The notes: generated from the sequence alone by a model not told the origin. A stretch of DNA of 13,269 bases from JBDTCS01 sp039923455 (GCA_039923455.1 JBDTCS010000212.1:1-13269); one strand, 5' to 3'; counted from the stretch's first letter, positions 1-7,783 are shown. Made by a program: numbers and translations.

Positions 1-128
1 AACACAGCCTGTATGGTAGGAATCGATAAGGGCCAGGGTTGCGTAGTGATTGGTCAGCGTTAGCGGGGTGAAGCTTGAACCAAAAAGTGGAATTATGTGC
101 TTAATCAGATAGTCCAGTTTTTGTCAAG
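1..128. other. Left edge, no supported gene
   Basis: No complete gene is visible here. One + frame is open from base 1 to a TAG at 61-63, so the last 20 codons of an upstream gene could end there. A minus-strand frame is also open from about 112 to 1, but it has no ATG or good start context. Neither short peptide looks like a family I recognise, so I make no coding call. Confidence 0.4.
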
Positions 129-149
129 TTGTGTTTGCTCTGTTATTTT
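121..149 (+). promoter_or_regulatory. Possible sigma70-like promoter for the C25-like gene
   Basis: TTGTCA at 121-126 and TATTTT at 144-149 are separated by 17 bp. Transcription would begin around 156, leaving a leader of only about 9 nt before the ATG at 165. This fits the ATG at 165 and argues against an upstream in-frame TTG at 129, which would lie inside the promoter. It is based on motif match only. Confidence 0.25.
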
Positions 150-164
150 TTATCCTTTGCTGAC

Positions 165-2234
165 ATGAATAGATATTGCGTCCGCGTCTCTTGTTTTATT
201 CTGCTTTGCTTCGCCGGATTTTCCGCACAGAATATTTTCGCACAAACATCTCAAGATTTTGCGGTGCCGATGAGTGCAGTCGTGAAGACGACTCCGCCTT
301 CGATCACGCTGCATTGGCTCGGGGATGCAAAAGCGAAACGCTTCGAAATTTCGCGTAGGCCATTCAGTGCCGAAGATTGGACGTTGCTCGCAACGATGAA
401 GGGCACCGATACCGCTTATACTGATCTCACAGTTGCAGTCGGTGAGAACTATGAGTACATGATTCTGAAGCCATTCACTTCCGGTACCGACACATTCCCG
501 GGACTTGGTTATCTTAATTCCGGTATCGCGATACCATTGCGCGATCAGCTCGGAACGGTGATACTGATTGTTGATAACACGATGTCTGTGCCGCTCAAGT
601 CTGAACTTGCACGCTTACAGCAAGATCTGATCGGCGATGGTTGGAAAGTTATACGCCACGATGTTTCACGCAATGATTCGGTGCCATTCGTGAAAGCATT
701 GATCATGGCCGATTACAAAAAGGATACGAAAAATACACGCTCAGTATTTTTGTTCGGTCACGTGCCGGTGCCGTATTCCGGTGAACTGAATCCGGATGCA
801 CATCCAAATCACAAGGGTGCATGGCCGGCCGATGTCTATTACGGTAATCTGAACGGGATCTGGACAGATAAATACGTGAAGAATGATACCGTCCAAGCCT
901 ATGCGTGGAATAGGAATCATCCCGGCGACGGAAAATTCGATCAGTCGATCCTTCCGGCAGCCATGGATCTCGAAGTCGGCCGTGTCGATCTGAGCAATAT
1001 GACCGCTTGGACTCCAACAGAGACGGAATTGCTACGTAAGTATCTCAACAAAGATCACGCATTCCGCACTGGCGCGATGACTGCTCCGGCACGTGGAATG
1101 ATCGCGGATAATTTCGGTGCGATCCTGGGCAAGAACGATGCAGAGGCTTTTGCAGCTGATGGATGGCGTAGCTTCAGCGGATTTTTTGGAATTCAGAATG
1201 CGACTATTCAAAATTGGTTTGGTACGCTCGACACTGCTGCGTATCTCTGTGCATATGGTTGCGGTGGTGGATCGTTGCAATCGTGTGGCGGTATAGGTGT
1301 CTCGACGGATTTTGTAACGAAGGATTGCAAAGCGATCTTCACGATGCTCTTCGGAAGTTATTTCGGCGATTGGGATAATGAAAATAATTTCCTTCGTGCA
1401 CCGCTGACTTCGAGCTTGACACTCACGAGTTGCTGGGCCGGCAGACCACATTGGGTGTTTCATCCGTTCGGACTTGGCGAGACGATGGGCTATTGCGCAC
1501 GACTGAGTGAGGATAGCAGTACGCTCTATGTTCCAATCGATGATGGAATAAATCTTTACAACGCTGCGAGCACAATGTATGGTGGCTACAGTTATGTATC
1601 GGCTGAGTTGCTGGGTGATCCAACGCTTAAGCTAAAGTACTCGCCGATGGTTGCGACTTCGATCGCTGCTCTCCAAAATGGGGGAGCGAGTGTAAGCTTT
1701 ACTTGGACTACGCCAACAAAACCAGTGCTTGGATACAACGTCTATCGCGCACCAACTTCGAATGGGCCATTCACGAAACTAAACGCGACGCTTTTAAAAG
1801 ACACGACATACAGTGACATCAAGCCTTATGGTGATAGCGATTTTTATATGGTACGACCGGTCGAGCTCGTCATGACGGCGAGTGGTAGTTATTATCAAGC
1901 AGGTCAGGGTATGGTCGTGAGCGTGTATGGTGCAAAGTCGGGCGTGGGTCCGATGGCGAGAGCATCACAAGAAAAGCTTTCGGTTCGCGAGAGCTATGCC
2001 GGACTTGAGATCTCGCTTGATCACACGAACAGCTCGTCGGTGAAGCTTTCGATCTTTGACATCACAGGTCGCGAGATTGCGAACTTGCAGGATGGCCAGC
2101 TTGCGCAAGGCGCGTATCACTTTGCGTGGGATCACAAAACGACGAGTGGTTCGATTGCTCCGACCGGCGTGTATATTGTTCGTGTAGTTGAGCCCGATTA
2201 TTCCGGAACAGCGAAGTTTGCGATCGTGCGATAA
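165..2234 (+). CDS. Secreted C25-like (gingipain-fold) protein with FN3 domains and C-terminal T9SS sorting domain
   Basis: This is a 689-residue protein predicted to be exported. Residues 1-27 form a signal peptide: a basic start, a hydrophobic core, then a site near FAQ. An FN3-like domain spans about 43-105. Residues about 130-490 resemble peptidase C25 (gingipain): FLFGHVPVP (195-203), PADVYYGNLNGIWTD (221-235), DLEVGRVD (268-275), a candidate nucleophile Cys423 in TSCWAG, and ELLGDPTLKL (481-490). A second FN3-like domain is at about 495-588. Residues 604-689 form a FlgD-like/T9SS type-A sorting module (FDITGREI, PTGVYIVRV, terminal FAIVR), so I infer export by T9SS and surface attachment or release. 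The C25 catalytic His motif (GHG) is not seen; the matching place reads AYGCGGGS (363-370). It may therefore be a non-peptidase or use another His. The core is also rich in Cys (362, 366, 374, 388, 423, 444). I chose the ATG at 165 over the TTG at 129 because the signal peptide begins cleanly there. The substrate is unknown. Confidence 0.8.
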   Translation: MNRYCVRVSCFILLCFAGFSAQNIFAQTSQDFAVPMSAVVKTTPPSITLHWLGDAKAKRFEISRRPFSAEDWTLLATMKGTDTAYTDLTVAVGENYEYMILKPFTSGTDTFPGLGYLNSGIAIPLRDQLGTVILIVDNTMSVPLKSELARLQQDLIGDGWKVIRHDVSRNDSVPFVKALIMADYKKDTKNTRSVFLFGHVPVPYSGELNPDAHPNHKGAWPADVYYGNLNGIWTDKYVKNDTVQAYAWNRNHPGDGKFDQSILPAAMDLEVGRVDLSNMTAWTPTETELLRKYLNKDHAFRTGAMTAPARGMIADNFGAILGKNDAEAFAADGWRSFSGFFGIQNATIQNWFGTLDTAAYLCAYGCGGGSLQSCGGIGVSTDFVTKDCKAIFTMLFGSYFGDWDNENNFLRAPLTSSLTLTSCWAGRPHWVFHPFGLGETMGYCARLSEDSSTLYVPIDDGINLYNAASTMYGGYSYVSAELLGDPTLKLKYSPMVATSIAALQNGGASVSFTWTTPTKPVLGYNVYRAPTSNGPFTKLNATLLKDTTYSDIKPYGDSDFYMVRPVELVMTASGSYYQAGQGMVVSVYGAKSGVGPMARASQEKLSVRESYAGLEISLDHTNSSSVKLSIFDITGREIANLQDGQLAQGAYHFAWDHKTTSGSIAPTGVYIVRVVEPDYSGTAKFAIVR

Positions 2235-2248
2235 GCTGAATGCGATAA

Positions 2249-3415
2249 TTATTTCTGCGCTCGCGCAATCACGATGATCGCGAGCGTCAGAAATAACGCA
2301 TTCGCAAGCCAAGCCGTTAAGACTGGCGAAACAAGTCCGGAGTAGCCGAAGGTCTGCGAGATCTTCGTGAAGGTAAGAAAGATAAACGAGATAAATATCG
2401 CGACCGAAAATTCGAGGCTTAGTCCGCCTCGTTTTTTCTTGGATGCGAACGGCACACCAAAAAGAATAACAATGAACGATGTGAAGGCCATCGCATATTT
2501 CGAGTAGTAATCTACTTGATCGTGTGCGGTGTCCTGCCCGGCTCGTTTGGCAAGATCGATTCGTCGAGCAAGTTCGGTGTTCGTCATCTCATCGAATTGC
2601 AATTGCTTCTCGCGAAGTTCCGTTGGTGTAAAGGTAAACTTGATGAACGCCTCCTCGCCGATAAGTTTTCGCAAAATCTCCGGAAGTGTATCCGAGACAA
2701 ATCTCCGTTCGGTCGCGTCGATCAGCTTCCATGCATGGCGCACCGAATCCCAACTCATGCTTTGTGCATCGATGCGTTTGAGTACGTGCGTCGTATTGGC
2801 TTTGTCAAAATATTGCACGCTAACACGATTTGCTTTTGCTTGGGAGAGCGAAAAATCTTGCATGACAACAATCGTCGTCGGCGATTCTTGCAAATGCAAA
2901 TTAAACTCAGAGTTGGAAATTAAATTTTCGTGTACATGCTCGCGCAAAATTTCAAGCACTCGCGCGTTGGCTCGTGGAAGAATCCATCCGTTGAAATAAA
3001 CGGCGAAGCCACTCAACAAAAATCCGACTAGCACGAACGGCGCCATAAATCGGTAGAGCGACATGCCTGCCGAGCGCATCGCGATGATCTCGTTGTTCGT
3101 GGACATCTTTCCCGCCGCGAAGAGCGTGCCGAGCAATAGCGCGATTGGGAGAATCAGTGCGATGATCTGCGGCGTGAAATTTACATAGTACTCGAAGACG
3201 ATCAACGCGGGTACGTTTTTGTCGAGAAATTTATCGAGCTTCTCCATCATGTCGATCGCGACATAAATGAGAATGAACCCGACAAGCGAGACCGATGTCG
3301 AGAGCAGAAACTGCCGAATGATATATCTGTCGAGAAGCTTCAATTGGTGCGCCTTTTTTGGTTCGATTCGCCGGAAAATCGGTTCACAAATCCATCTTCT
3401 AAAGAAGGAGACCAT
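2249..3415 (-). CDS. LptF/LptG family LPS-export permease
   Basis: This is a 388-residue inner-membrane protein of the YjgP/YjgQ (LptF/LptG) family. LptF and LptG form the membrane part of the LptB2FG ABC transporter that extracts lipopolysaccharide from the inner membrane for delivery to the outer membrane. The typical plan is visible: LLDRYIIRQF (27-36) leading into TM1 (about 33-54), TM2 (82-102), the cytoplasmic coupling stretch with NNEIIAMRSAGMS (107-119), TM3 (124-143), a periplasmic beta-rich domain (about 145-300), then TM4-6 (about 305-322, 333-353, 361-384). The GVPFASKKKRGG segment at 320-331 is characteristic. LptF and LptG cannot be told apart with certainty here; the start of the conserved part resembles LptG. 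Family members often begin with the DRY segment, so a TTG at about 3343 is a possible alternative start to the ATG at 3415. No second permease or LptB is in view. Its 3' end lies 14 bp from the convergent upstream gene. Confidence 0.9.
   Translation of the reverse strand: MVSFFRRWICEPIFRRIEPKKAHQLKLLDRYIIRQFLLSTSVSLVGFILIYVAIDMMEKLDKFLDKNVPALIVFEYYVNFTPQIIALILPIALLLGTLFAAGKMSTNNEIIAMRSAGMSLYRFMAPFVLVGFLLSGFAVYFNGWILPRANARVLEILREHVHENLISNSEFNLHLQESPTTIVVMQDFSLSQAKANRVSVQYFDKANTTHVLKRIDAQSMSWDSVRHAWKLIDATERRFVSDTLPEILRKLIGEEAFIKFTFTPTELREKQLQFDEMTNTELARRIDLAKRAGQDTAHDQVDYYSKYAMAFTSFIVILFGVPFASKKKRGGLSLEFSVAIFISFIFLTFTKISQTFGYSGLVSPVLTAWLANALFLTLAIIVIARAQK
2258..2286. repeat. Inverted repeat at the convergent gene junction
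   Basis: CGCTCGCG (2258-2265) and CGCGAGCG (2279-2286) form a perfect 8-bp stem with a 13-nt loop. It lies inside the last codons of the permease gene and just beyond the stop of the convergent C25-like gene. Neither side has a T-run, so it is not a standard intrinsic terminator. It might protect 3' ends or be a chance result of Ala/Arg/Ile codons. Confidence 0.3.
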
Positions 3416-3445
3416 TCCTTTAGTGCCATCGTTCTTCTAAAGCAC

Positions 3446-3451
3446 TATATT
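3446..3451 (+). promoter_or_regulatory. Possible -10 element for the lipoyl transferase gene
   Basis: TATATT sits 7 bp before the ATG at 3459, within the 43-bp gap between two divergent genes. If it is a -10 element, the transcript would start at or next to the ATG and be leaderless. No convincing -35 box is present, so this is weak. Confidence 0.2.
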
Positions 3452-3458
3452 TCGAAAC

Positions 3459-4256
3459 ATGGACGCCACGGAAATTCTGACATCTGGGAGCGCATTTGCT
3501 GACATTACGTCTGACACGGCCGAATGGCTCGTGGAGCAGGATTTTGCACGCTCAGGGGCGTTTCAGATGGCCAAAGACGAGGACGCTGCACGTGCGATGA
3601 CTTTGGATGCTGAACTTCCGAACGTGCTCCGGCTTTATACTTGGTCACCGTTCGCGGTCTCGATCGGGTTTCAGCAGAAGATGGACGGGATCGATTTGGA
3701 GGCATGTGCACAAGCGGGAGTTGATGTTGTTCGACGTCCGACCGGTGGACGGGCTGTGTATCATGCCGAGGAGTTGACCTATTCGGTCGTGATGCGCGAG
3801 AGACCTGGTTTTGGAATTTATGCGATGCATAACAAGATCGCCGAGGCGCTGCTGAAGTCTTTATCAAATTTGGGACCGGAGTCGGGTGAGTTGCAACTGA
3901 CTGGCCGAAGCGCTGACGAAGAAATTAGAACGAAATACTCGGGTACACTTGCGACGAACGCAGCATGTTTTGCGAGCACGGCCAGGCACGAGATTACGTA
4001 CCGTGGTCGGAAGGTGATCGGCTCTGCGCAGCGACGATTTGGGAATGTAGTATTGCAGCATGGCTCGATATTGCTTGGTGGGGAACATCTCCGATTGCCG
4101 GAGTTGCTCGCGATCTCTTCCGAACGGAAGGCGCAGATGCGCTGCATTCTCACGTCGGATAGCGCAACGCTAAGCGATGTATTTGGTAGAACGATCTTCG
4201 CAACTGAGGCAGCCGATAGTATCCGCGAGTCGTTCGTAGCTCACTTTATTTCGTGA
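3459..4256 (+). CDS. lipM: LipM-type octanoyltransferase (lipoate-protein ligase A family)
   Basis: This is a 265-residue protein of the biotin/lipoate protein ligase fold (BPL/LPL catalytic domain). LipM moves octanoyl from acyl carrier protein to a lipoyl-domain protein such as GcvH, the first step of de novo lipoylation in the cytoplasm. Visible motifs are RRPTGGRAVYH (92-102), ELTYSV (105-110), the acyl-acceptor Cys170 in AACF, GRKVIGSAQRR (183-193) and LQHGSILL (199-206). From memory of Bacillus subtilis LipM, the Cys plus the GRKv-GSAQ-R and LQHGSILL blocks align well, which favours octanoyltransferase over an ATP-using lipoate ligase. LipL amidotransferase is the other option. The protein is slightly shorter than typical LipM (about 278), mainly at the C-terminus. 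It is divergent from the permease gene, and no lipA lies nearby. There is no SD before the ATG. Confidence 0.8.
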   Translation: MDATEILTSGSAFADITSDTAEWLVEQDFARSGAFQMAKDEDAARAMTLDAELPNVLRLYTWSPFAVSIGFQQKMDGIDLEACAQAGVDVVRRPTGGRAVYHAEELTYSVVMRERPGFGIYAMHNKIAEALLKSLSNLGPESGELQLTGRSADEEIRTKYSGTLATNAACFASTARHEITYRGRKVIGSAQRRFGNVVLQHGSILLGGEHLRLPELLAISSERKAQMRCILTSDSATLSDVFGRTIFATEAADSIRESFVAHFIS

Positions 4257-4270
4257 TTACGTTTTAGAAA

Positions 4271-4317
4271 CTCGCAGTTAGAATTTCGCACTTAGCACTG
4301 CGAGGACTTACTTTTTT
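4271..4317 (+). terminator. Probable intrinsic terminator after the LipM-type gene
   Basis: CTCGCAGT (4271-4278) pairs perfectly with ACTGCGAG (4297-4304) across an 18-nt loop, followed after 7 nt by six T residues (4312-4317). It sits between the stop at 4256 and the panB start at 4340. The stem is short and the T-run is slightly displaced, so termination may be partial. Confidence 0.5.
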
Positions 4318-4339
4318 CAAACCGCACTTCTGTTTTTTT

Positions 4340-5182
4340 ATGGGATCCGAACAACCATCGTATCACGGAACACCAGAGCAATCGAAGCGTGTCACTACAC
4401 GCACGGTGCACGAAATGAAAGTGCGCCACGAAAAAATTTCGATGCTCACGGCCTATGATTATACTTTCGCGAAGCTCTTCGATGAATCGGGTATCGATAT
4501 TTTACTCATTGGTGATTCGCTTTCGAATGTGATTCAGGGCAACGAGACGACACTGCCGGTCACGCTCGATCAGATGATCTATCATGCGACGCTTGTCGCA
4601 CGAGGCGCTCGGATGCATGCCATGGTGTTGTGCGATATGCCGTTCATGAGTTATCAGGCGAGCGATCAAGAAGGCTTTCGCAATGCCGGCCGCGTGATGA
4701 AAGAGACCGGTGTGAGTGGTGTCAAAGTAGAAGGCGGTGAGCGCGTATGCAATCTGATTCGCATGATGAGCGATTCGGGAATTCCTGTCATGGGGCATTT
4801 GGGGTTGACGCCGCAGTCCATTCATAAATTTGGAAGTTATCAAACACGCGGAAAATCGGTGGATGAAGCCGAACAGATTATGAGCGATGCGAAAGCACTC
4901 GAAGATGCAGGGGCATTTGCGATTGTGCTCGAAAAAGTCCCGGCGGCCTTGGCAAAGCAAGTAACCGAGCAACTCAAAATCTCGACGATCGGTATTGGTG
5001 CGGGCCCCGATTGCGATGGACAAGTGCTCGTGATGCATGATATGCTTGGCATCACAGAAGAATTCAGTCCGCGATTCGTGCGTAGATATGCGAAGTTTGC
5101 CGAGGAAATTCGTGAGGCAACCAGAGCCTACGGCAAGGATATTAAGAGTGGAAGTTTTCCGACAAAGGAAGAATCGTATTGA
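4340..5182 (+). CDS. panB: 3-methyl-2-oxobutanoate hydroxymethyltransferase (ketopantoate hydroxymethyltransferase)
   Basis: PanB transfers a hydroxymethyl group from 5,10-methylene-tetrahydrofolate to 2-oxoisovalerate, giving ketopantoate for pantothenate and CoenzymeA synthesis. At 280 residues it is near the usual length (about 264) plus a polar N-terminal extension of about 20. Family blocks are MLTAYDYTFAKLFDESGID (35-53), LLIGDSLSNV (55-64), LCDMPFMSY (97-105), GVKVEGG (127-133), GHLGLTPQS (152-160) and IGIGAGPDCDGQVLV (217-231). Metal ligands expected from the E. coli enzyme are all present (Asp59, Asp99, Glu131), as is the catalytic Glu198 in VLEKVP. It should therefore be active. The ATG follows seven T residues directly and there is no SD. 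panC, panD and panE are not in view, so the pathway is scattered. Confidence 0.97.
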   Translation: MGSEQPSYHGTPEQSKRVTTRTVHEMKVRHEKISMLTAYDYTFAKLFDESGIDILLIGDSLSNVIQGNETTLPVTLDQMIYHATLVARGARMHAMVLCDMPFMSYQASDQEGFRNAGRVMKETGVSGVKVEGGERVCNLIRMMSDSGIPVMGHLGLTPQSIHKFGSYQTRGKSVDEAEQIMSDAKALEDAGAFAIVLEKVPAALAKQVTEQLKISTIGIGAGPDCDGQVLVMHDMLGITEEFSPRFVRRYAKFAEEIREATRAYGKDIKSGSFPTKEESY

Positions 5183-5205
5183 GCCACGTTCTAGATGGGA
5201 AGGTT

Positions 5206-5221
5206 GTGATCCTACGATCAC
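5206..5221. repeat. Short hairpin upstream of the guanylyltransferase gene
   Basis: GTGATC (5206-5211) and GATCAC (5216-5221) flank a 4-nt loop. It lies in the 66-bp gap after panB and 15 bp before the SD of the next gene. It could be a weak attenuating or RNA-stability hairpin or a protein-binding palindrome. There is no T-run, so it is not a classical terminator. Confidence 0.3.
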
Positions 5222-5235
5222 TCGGAACAAACAGT

Positions 5236-5241
5236 AAGGAG
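5236..5241 (+). promoter_or_regulatory. Shine-Dalgarno site of the guanylyltransferase fusion gene
   Basis: AAGGAG lies 7 bp before the ATG at 5249, an ideal arrangement. It fixes the start, and it is notable as the only strong SD before any gene in this window. Confidence 0.75.
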
Positions 5242-5248
5242 TAAGATT

Positions 5249-7783
5249 ATGAGAGCGATAATTATGGCAGGTGGATTCGGCACAAGGCTCCGACCACTGA
5301 CCGTGCAGCTTCCAAAGCCGATGGTACCGGTGATGAACCGTCCGATGATGGAGCACATCGTGTTGCTTTTGCGCAAGCATGGATTTCGAAATCTCACATC
5401 GCTCTTGTTCTTTCATCCGGAGGTGATCAGCGGACACTTCAAAGATGGCAAAGACTTCGATGTGCGAATGGATTACATTCGCGCCGAAGCAGATTTCGGT
5501 ACCGCCGGCTCGGTCCGCAATGCAACGGAACAGCTCGGCATGAAGGAGCGTGTGCTTGTCATCTCGGGTGATGTACTGACAGATTTTGATCTTCGTGCTG
5601 CTTACGATTCTCATGTGAAGAGCGGTGCGAAGGCAACCGTCGTGCTCACGCGAGTGAAAAATCCATTGCAGTATGGCGTTGTAATGACGGATGAACATTC
5701 TCGTATCACGCGATTTCTGGAGAAGCCCACGTGGGGGGAAGTCTTTAGCGATACGATTAATACCGGAATTTATATTCTGGAACCTGAGGCGTACAATCAG
5801 ATCCCTTTCAAGAAAGAACACGATTTTAGCAAAGATCTTTTTCCGGCTTTACTGCAAGAGCCGGGTGCATTGATGGGCTATATCGCTGAAGGGTATTGGC
5901 GCGACATCGGTAATTTGCAGGAGTATCACGAAGCACACATGGATGCGCTCGCCGGCAGAGTCGCGATCGAATTGCACGGCACAAAAAAGGGAAAGCTTCG
6001 GTATGATGACGGCGCTGCTTTCGAGGGTGCGAATTTCAAAGGCGAGAACGTGCTCGGTAAAAATATTGCGATAGGCGTTGGTGCGACTATCACCAATTCT
6101 GTTATCGGCGATGCAAGCAGAATCGAGCCAGGAGCAGTCATCGAGAATTCGGTGCTTTGGGAAGGTGTCCGAGTCGGTGCGGGTGCGAACATGAGTCATG
6201 TCGTTGCGTGCCATAATGTCCACATAGGCAGCCGTGCCACGATCGGCGAGAATGTTTTCATTGGCGACCGCTGCGATATCGGTGATCGCGCAGAGATTAT
6301 GCCGAACGTAAAACTTTGGCCCGAGAAAAAAGTGGATGCCGGCGCAAAGCTTTTGACAAGTTTGGTGTGGGAAGATCGTTGGACGCGCGCGCTCTTTACG
6401 AATTCCCGCATTTCCGGTTCTTCGAATATCGAGATCACTCCGGAGTTCAGCGCAAAAGTTGGCGCATCGCTCGGTGCGCTTGTCGGCATGGGACAAACTG
6501 TGGTGCTCTCCCGTGATAGCGATCCGGGGAGTCGAGTGATCTCGCGAGCAATCACGAGCGGGCTGATGAGCGCAGGCGTGAACGTGAGTGATATGCAGGA
6601 CACGCCGATACCGCTCATTCGTCATCACCTTCGTGGTGGCAGACAAGCTGCGGGAATTCATGTTCGAAAAAATCCGATCGATAAACGTCGTAGCGATCTC
6701 ATCTTTTTCACAAACGGAGGATATGATCTTCCGACAAATAAAGCAAAAACGGTCGAGCGGTTTTTCTTTGGCGAAGATTTTCCGAGAGCGCCGTATGATC
6801 AAGTCGGCACGATCGACTTTCCCGCGCACACCGGCGAAGCGTACTCCAAGCGATTTAAGAATGCACTGGATACCTCGATCATTGCAAAATCTCAATTCAA
6901 GATCGCGATCGACTATGCGTACGGAATTACCTCGACTATTTTTCCGAATTTGCTCGGCTTTTTGGGTGCTGAAGTAGTCTCGATGAACGGATATCTGGAC
7001 GCAACTCGCTTGACACGCGCACGCGAAGAATTCGAGCGTTCGAGCCGACATCTTGCGAATGTGGTTGCCTCCCTGAAATATCAGGCGGGTTTCATACTCG
7101 ATTCGGGTGGGGAACGCATCGGTGTTGTAGATGAGCGCGGAGTGCTCTATGTCAACAATGGCTTGCTGACACTGATGACGAAGCTCTTTCTCGAATGCGA
7201 GCGAGTGAAGGGTCGAAAGGTGGAGCGAATCGCTGTGCCGGTTTCCGCGACAAGCGAGGTCGAGGATCTTGCAGCCGAATACGGAGTCGAGATCGTCTAT
7301 ACGAAGAACACGCACGCTTCGATGATGGAGGCGGCGAGCGAGGAGAATATTTCGTTCGTAGGTGGTACGCTCGGCGGGTTTATCTTTCCGGACTATTTCT
7401 TTGCCGTCGATGGTATGTTCACCGTCGCAAAAATACTGGAAATGCTTGCTTGCGTAGGCAAAGGTTTGAGCGAGATCGCGAAAGATCTGCCGAAGCGAGT
7501 GCAAACAAAGCGACAAGTGTTTTGTCCGACCGATCAACTCGGGACTGTAATGCGTCACGCGATGGATCACTCGCGAGATATGAAGAAGCTTTTGATCGAC
7601 GGGATTCGGTTCTATCCGAAGCCGGAAGTCAATGACTGGGTCTTGGTGCTTCCGGAAAAGGAGCGACCCTATTGCGAGATTTTGGTCGACGCAATGACTG
7701 CTGCTGAGGCGGATGTCCTGGCCGATGATTATGCAAAACGCGTATTCGTTTGGCGAGGTGGAAATCAGGACGCCGAAGGGTAA
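5249..7783 (+). CDS. Mannose-1-phosphate guanylyltransferase fused to hexapeptide repeats and a phosphomannomutase-like domain
   Basis: This is an 844-residue fusion. Residues 1-235 are a sugar-1-phosphate nucleotidyltransferase: GGFGTRLRPLT (8-18), PKPMVPV (22-28), GDVLTDFDL (107-115), EKP (158-160), NTGIYI (171-176) and WRDIG (217-221). Residues about 250-380 are left-handed beta-helix hexapeptide repeats (e.g. NSVIGDASRIEPGAVIENSV, 283-302). Residues about 390-840 follow the phosphohexomutase plan. The likely role is making GDP-mannose (or another NDP-sugar) from sugar-1-phosphate for envelope glycans. The mutase half looks inactive: the phospho-Ser loop TASHNP is replaced by HVRKNP (471-476), the metal loop DGDxDR by DSGGER (618-623), the sugar loop GExSGH by GGTLGGF (705-711), and the phosphate loop RxSGTEP by LPEKERPY (801-808). 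From memory, cyanobacterial homologues share this pattern, so it is a family trait and not decay. Nucleotide and sugar specificity are not settled by motifs. It has a clear SD. Confidence 0.88.
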   Translation: MRAIIMAGGFGTRLRPLTVQLPKPMVPVMNRPMMEHIVLLLRKHGFRNLTSLLFFHPEVISGHFKDGKDFDVRMDYIRAEADFGTAGSVRNATEQLGMKERVLVISGDVLTDFDLRAAYDSHVKSGAKATVVLTRVKNPLQYGVVMTDEHSRITRFLEKPTWGEVFSDTINTGIYILEPEAYNQIPFKKEHDFSKDLFPALLQEPGALMGYIAEGYWRDIGNLQEYHEAHMDALAGRVAIELHGTKKGKLRYDDGAAFEGANFKGENVLGKNIAIGVGATITNSVIGDASRIEPGAVIENSVLWEGVRVGAGANMSHVVACHNVHIGSRATIGENVFIGDRCDIGDRAEIMPNVKLWPEKKVDAGAKLLTSLVWEDRWTRALFTNSRISGSSNIEITPEFSAKVGASLGALVGMGQTVVLSRDSDPGSRVISRAITSGLMSAGVNVSDMQDTPIPLIRHHLRGGRQAAGIHVRKNPIDKRRSDLIFFTNGGYDLPTNKAKTVERFFFGEDFPRAPYDQVGTIDFPAHTGEAYSKRFKNALDTSIIAKSQFKIAIDYAYGITSTIFPNLLGFLGAEVVSMNGYLDATRLTRAREEFERSSRHLANVVASLKYQAGFILDSGGERIGVVDERGVLYVNNGLLTLMTKLFLECERVKGRKVERIAVPVSATSEVEDLAAEYGVEIVYTKNTHASMMEAASEENISFVGGTLGGFIFPDYFFAVDGMFTVAKILEMLACVGKGLSEIAKDLPKRVQTKRQVFCPTDQLGTVMRHAMDHSRDMKKLLIDGIRFYPKPEVNDWVLVLPEKERPYCEILVDAMTAAEADVLADDYAKRVFVWRGGNQDAEG

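Noticed and set aside
129..164. A TTG start extending the C25-like protein by 12 residues.
   Set aside because: The extension would break the signal-peptide layout and overlaps a likely promoter; ATG 165 gives a normal signal peptide.
4502..5821. A 439-codon minus-strand open frame across panB and the start of the fusion gene.
   Set aside because: It spans two well-supported genes and their gap, has low-complexity His/Arg-rich composition, and shows no motifs.
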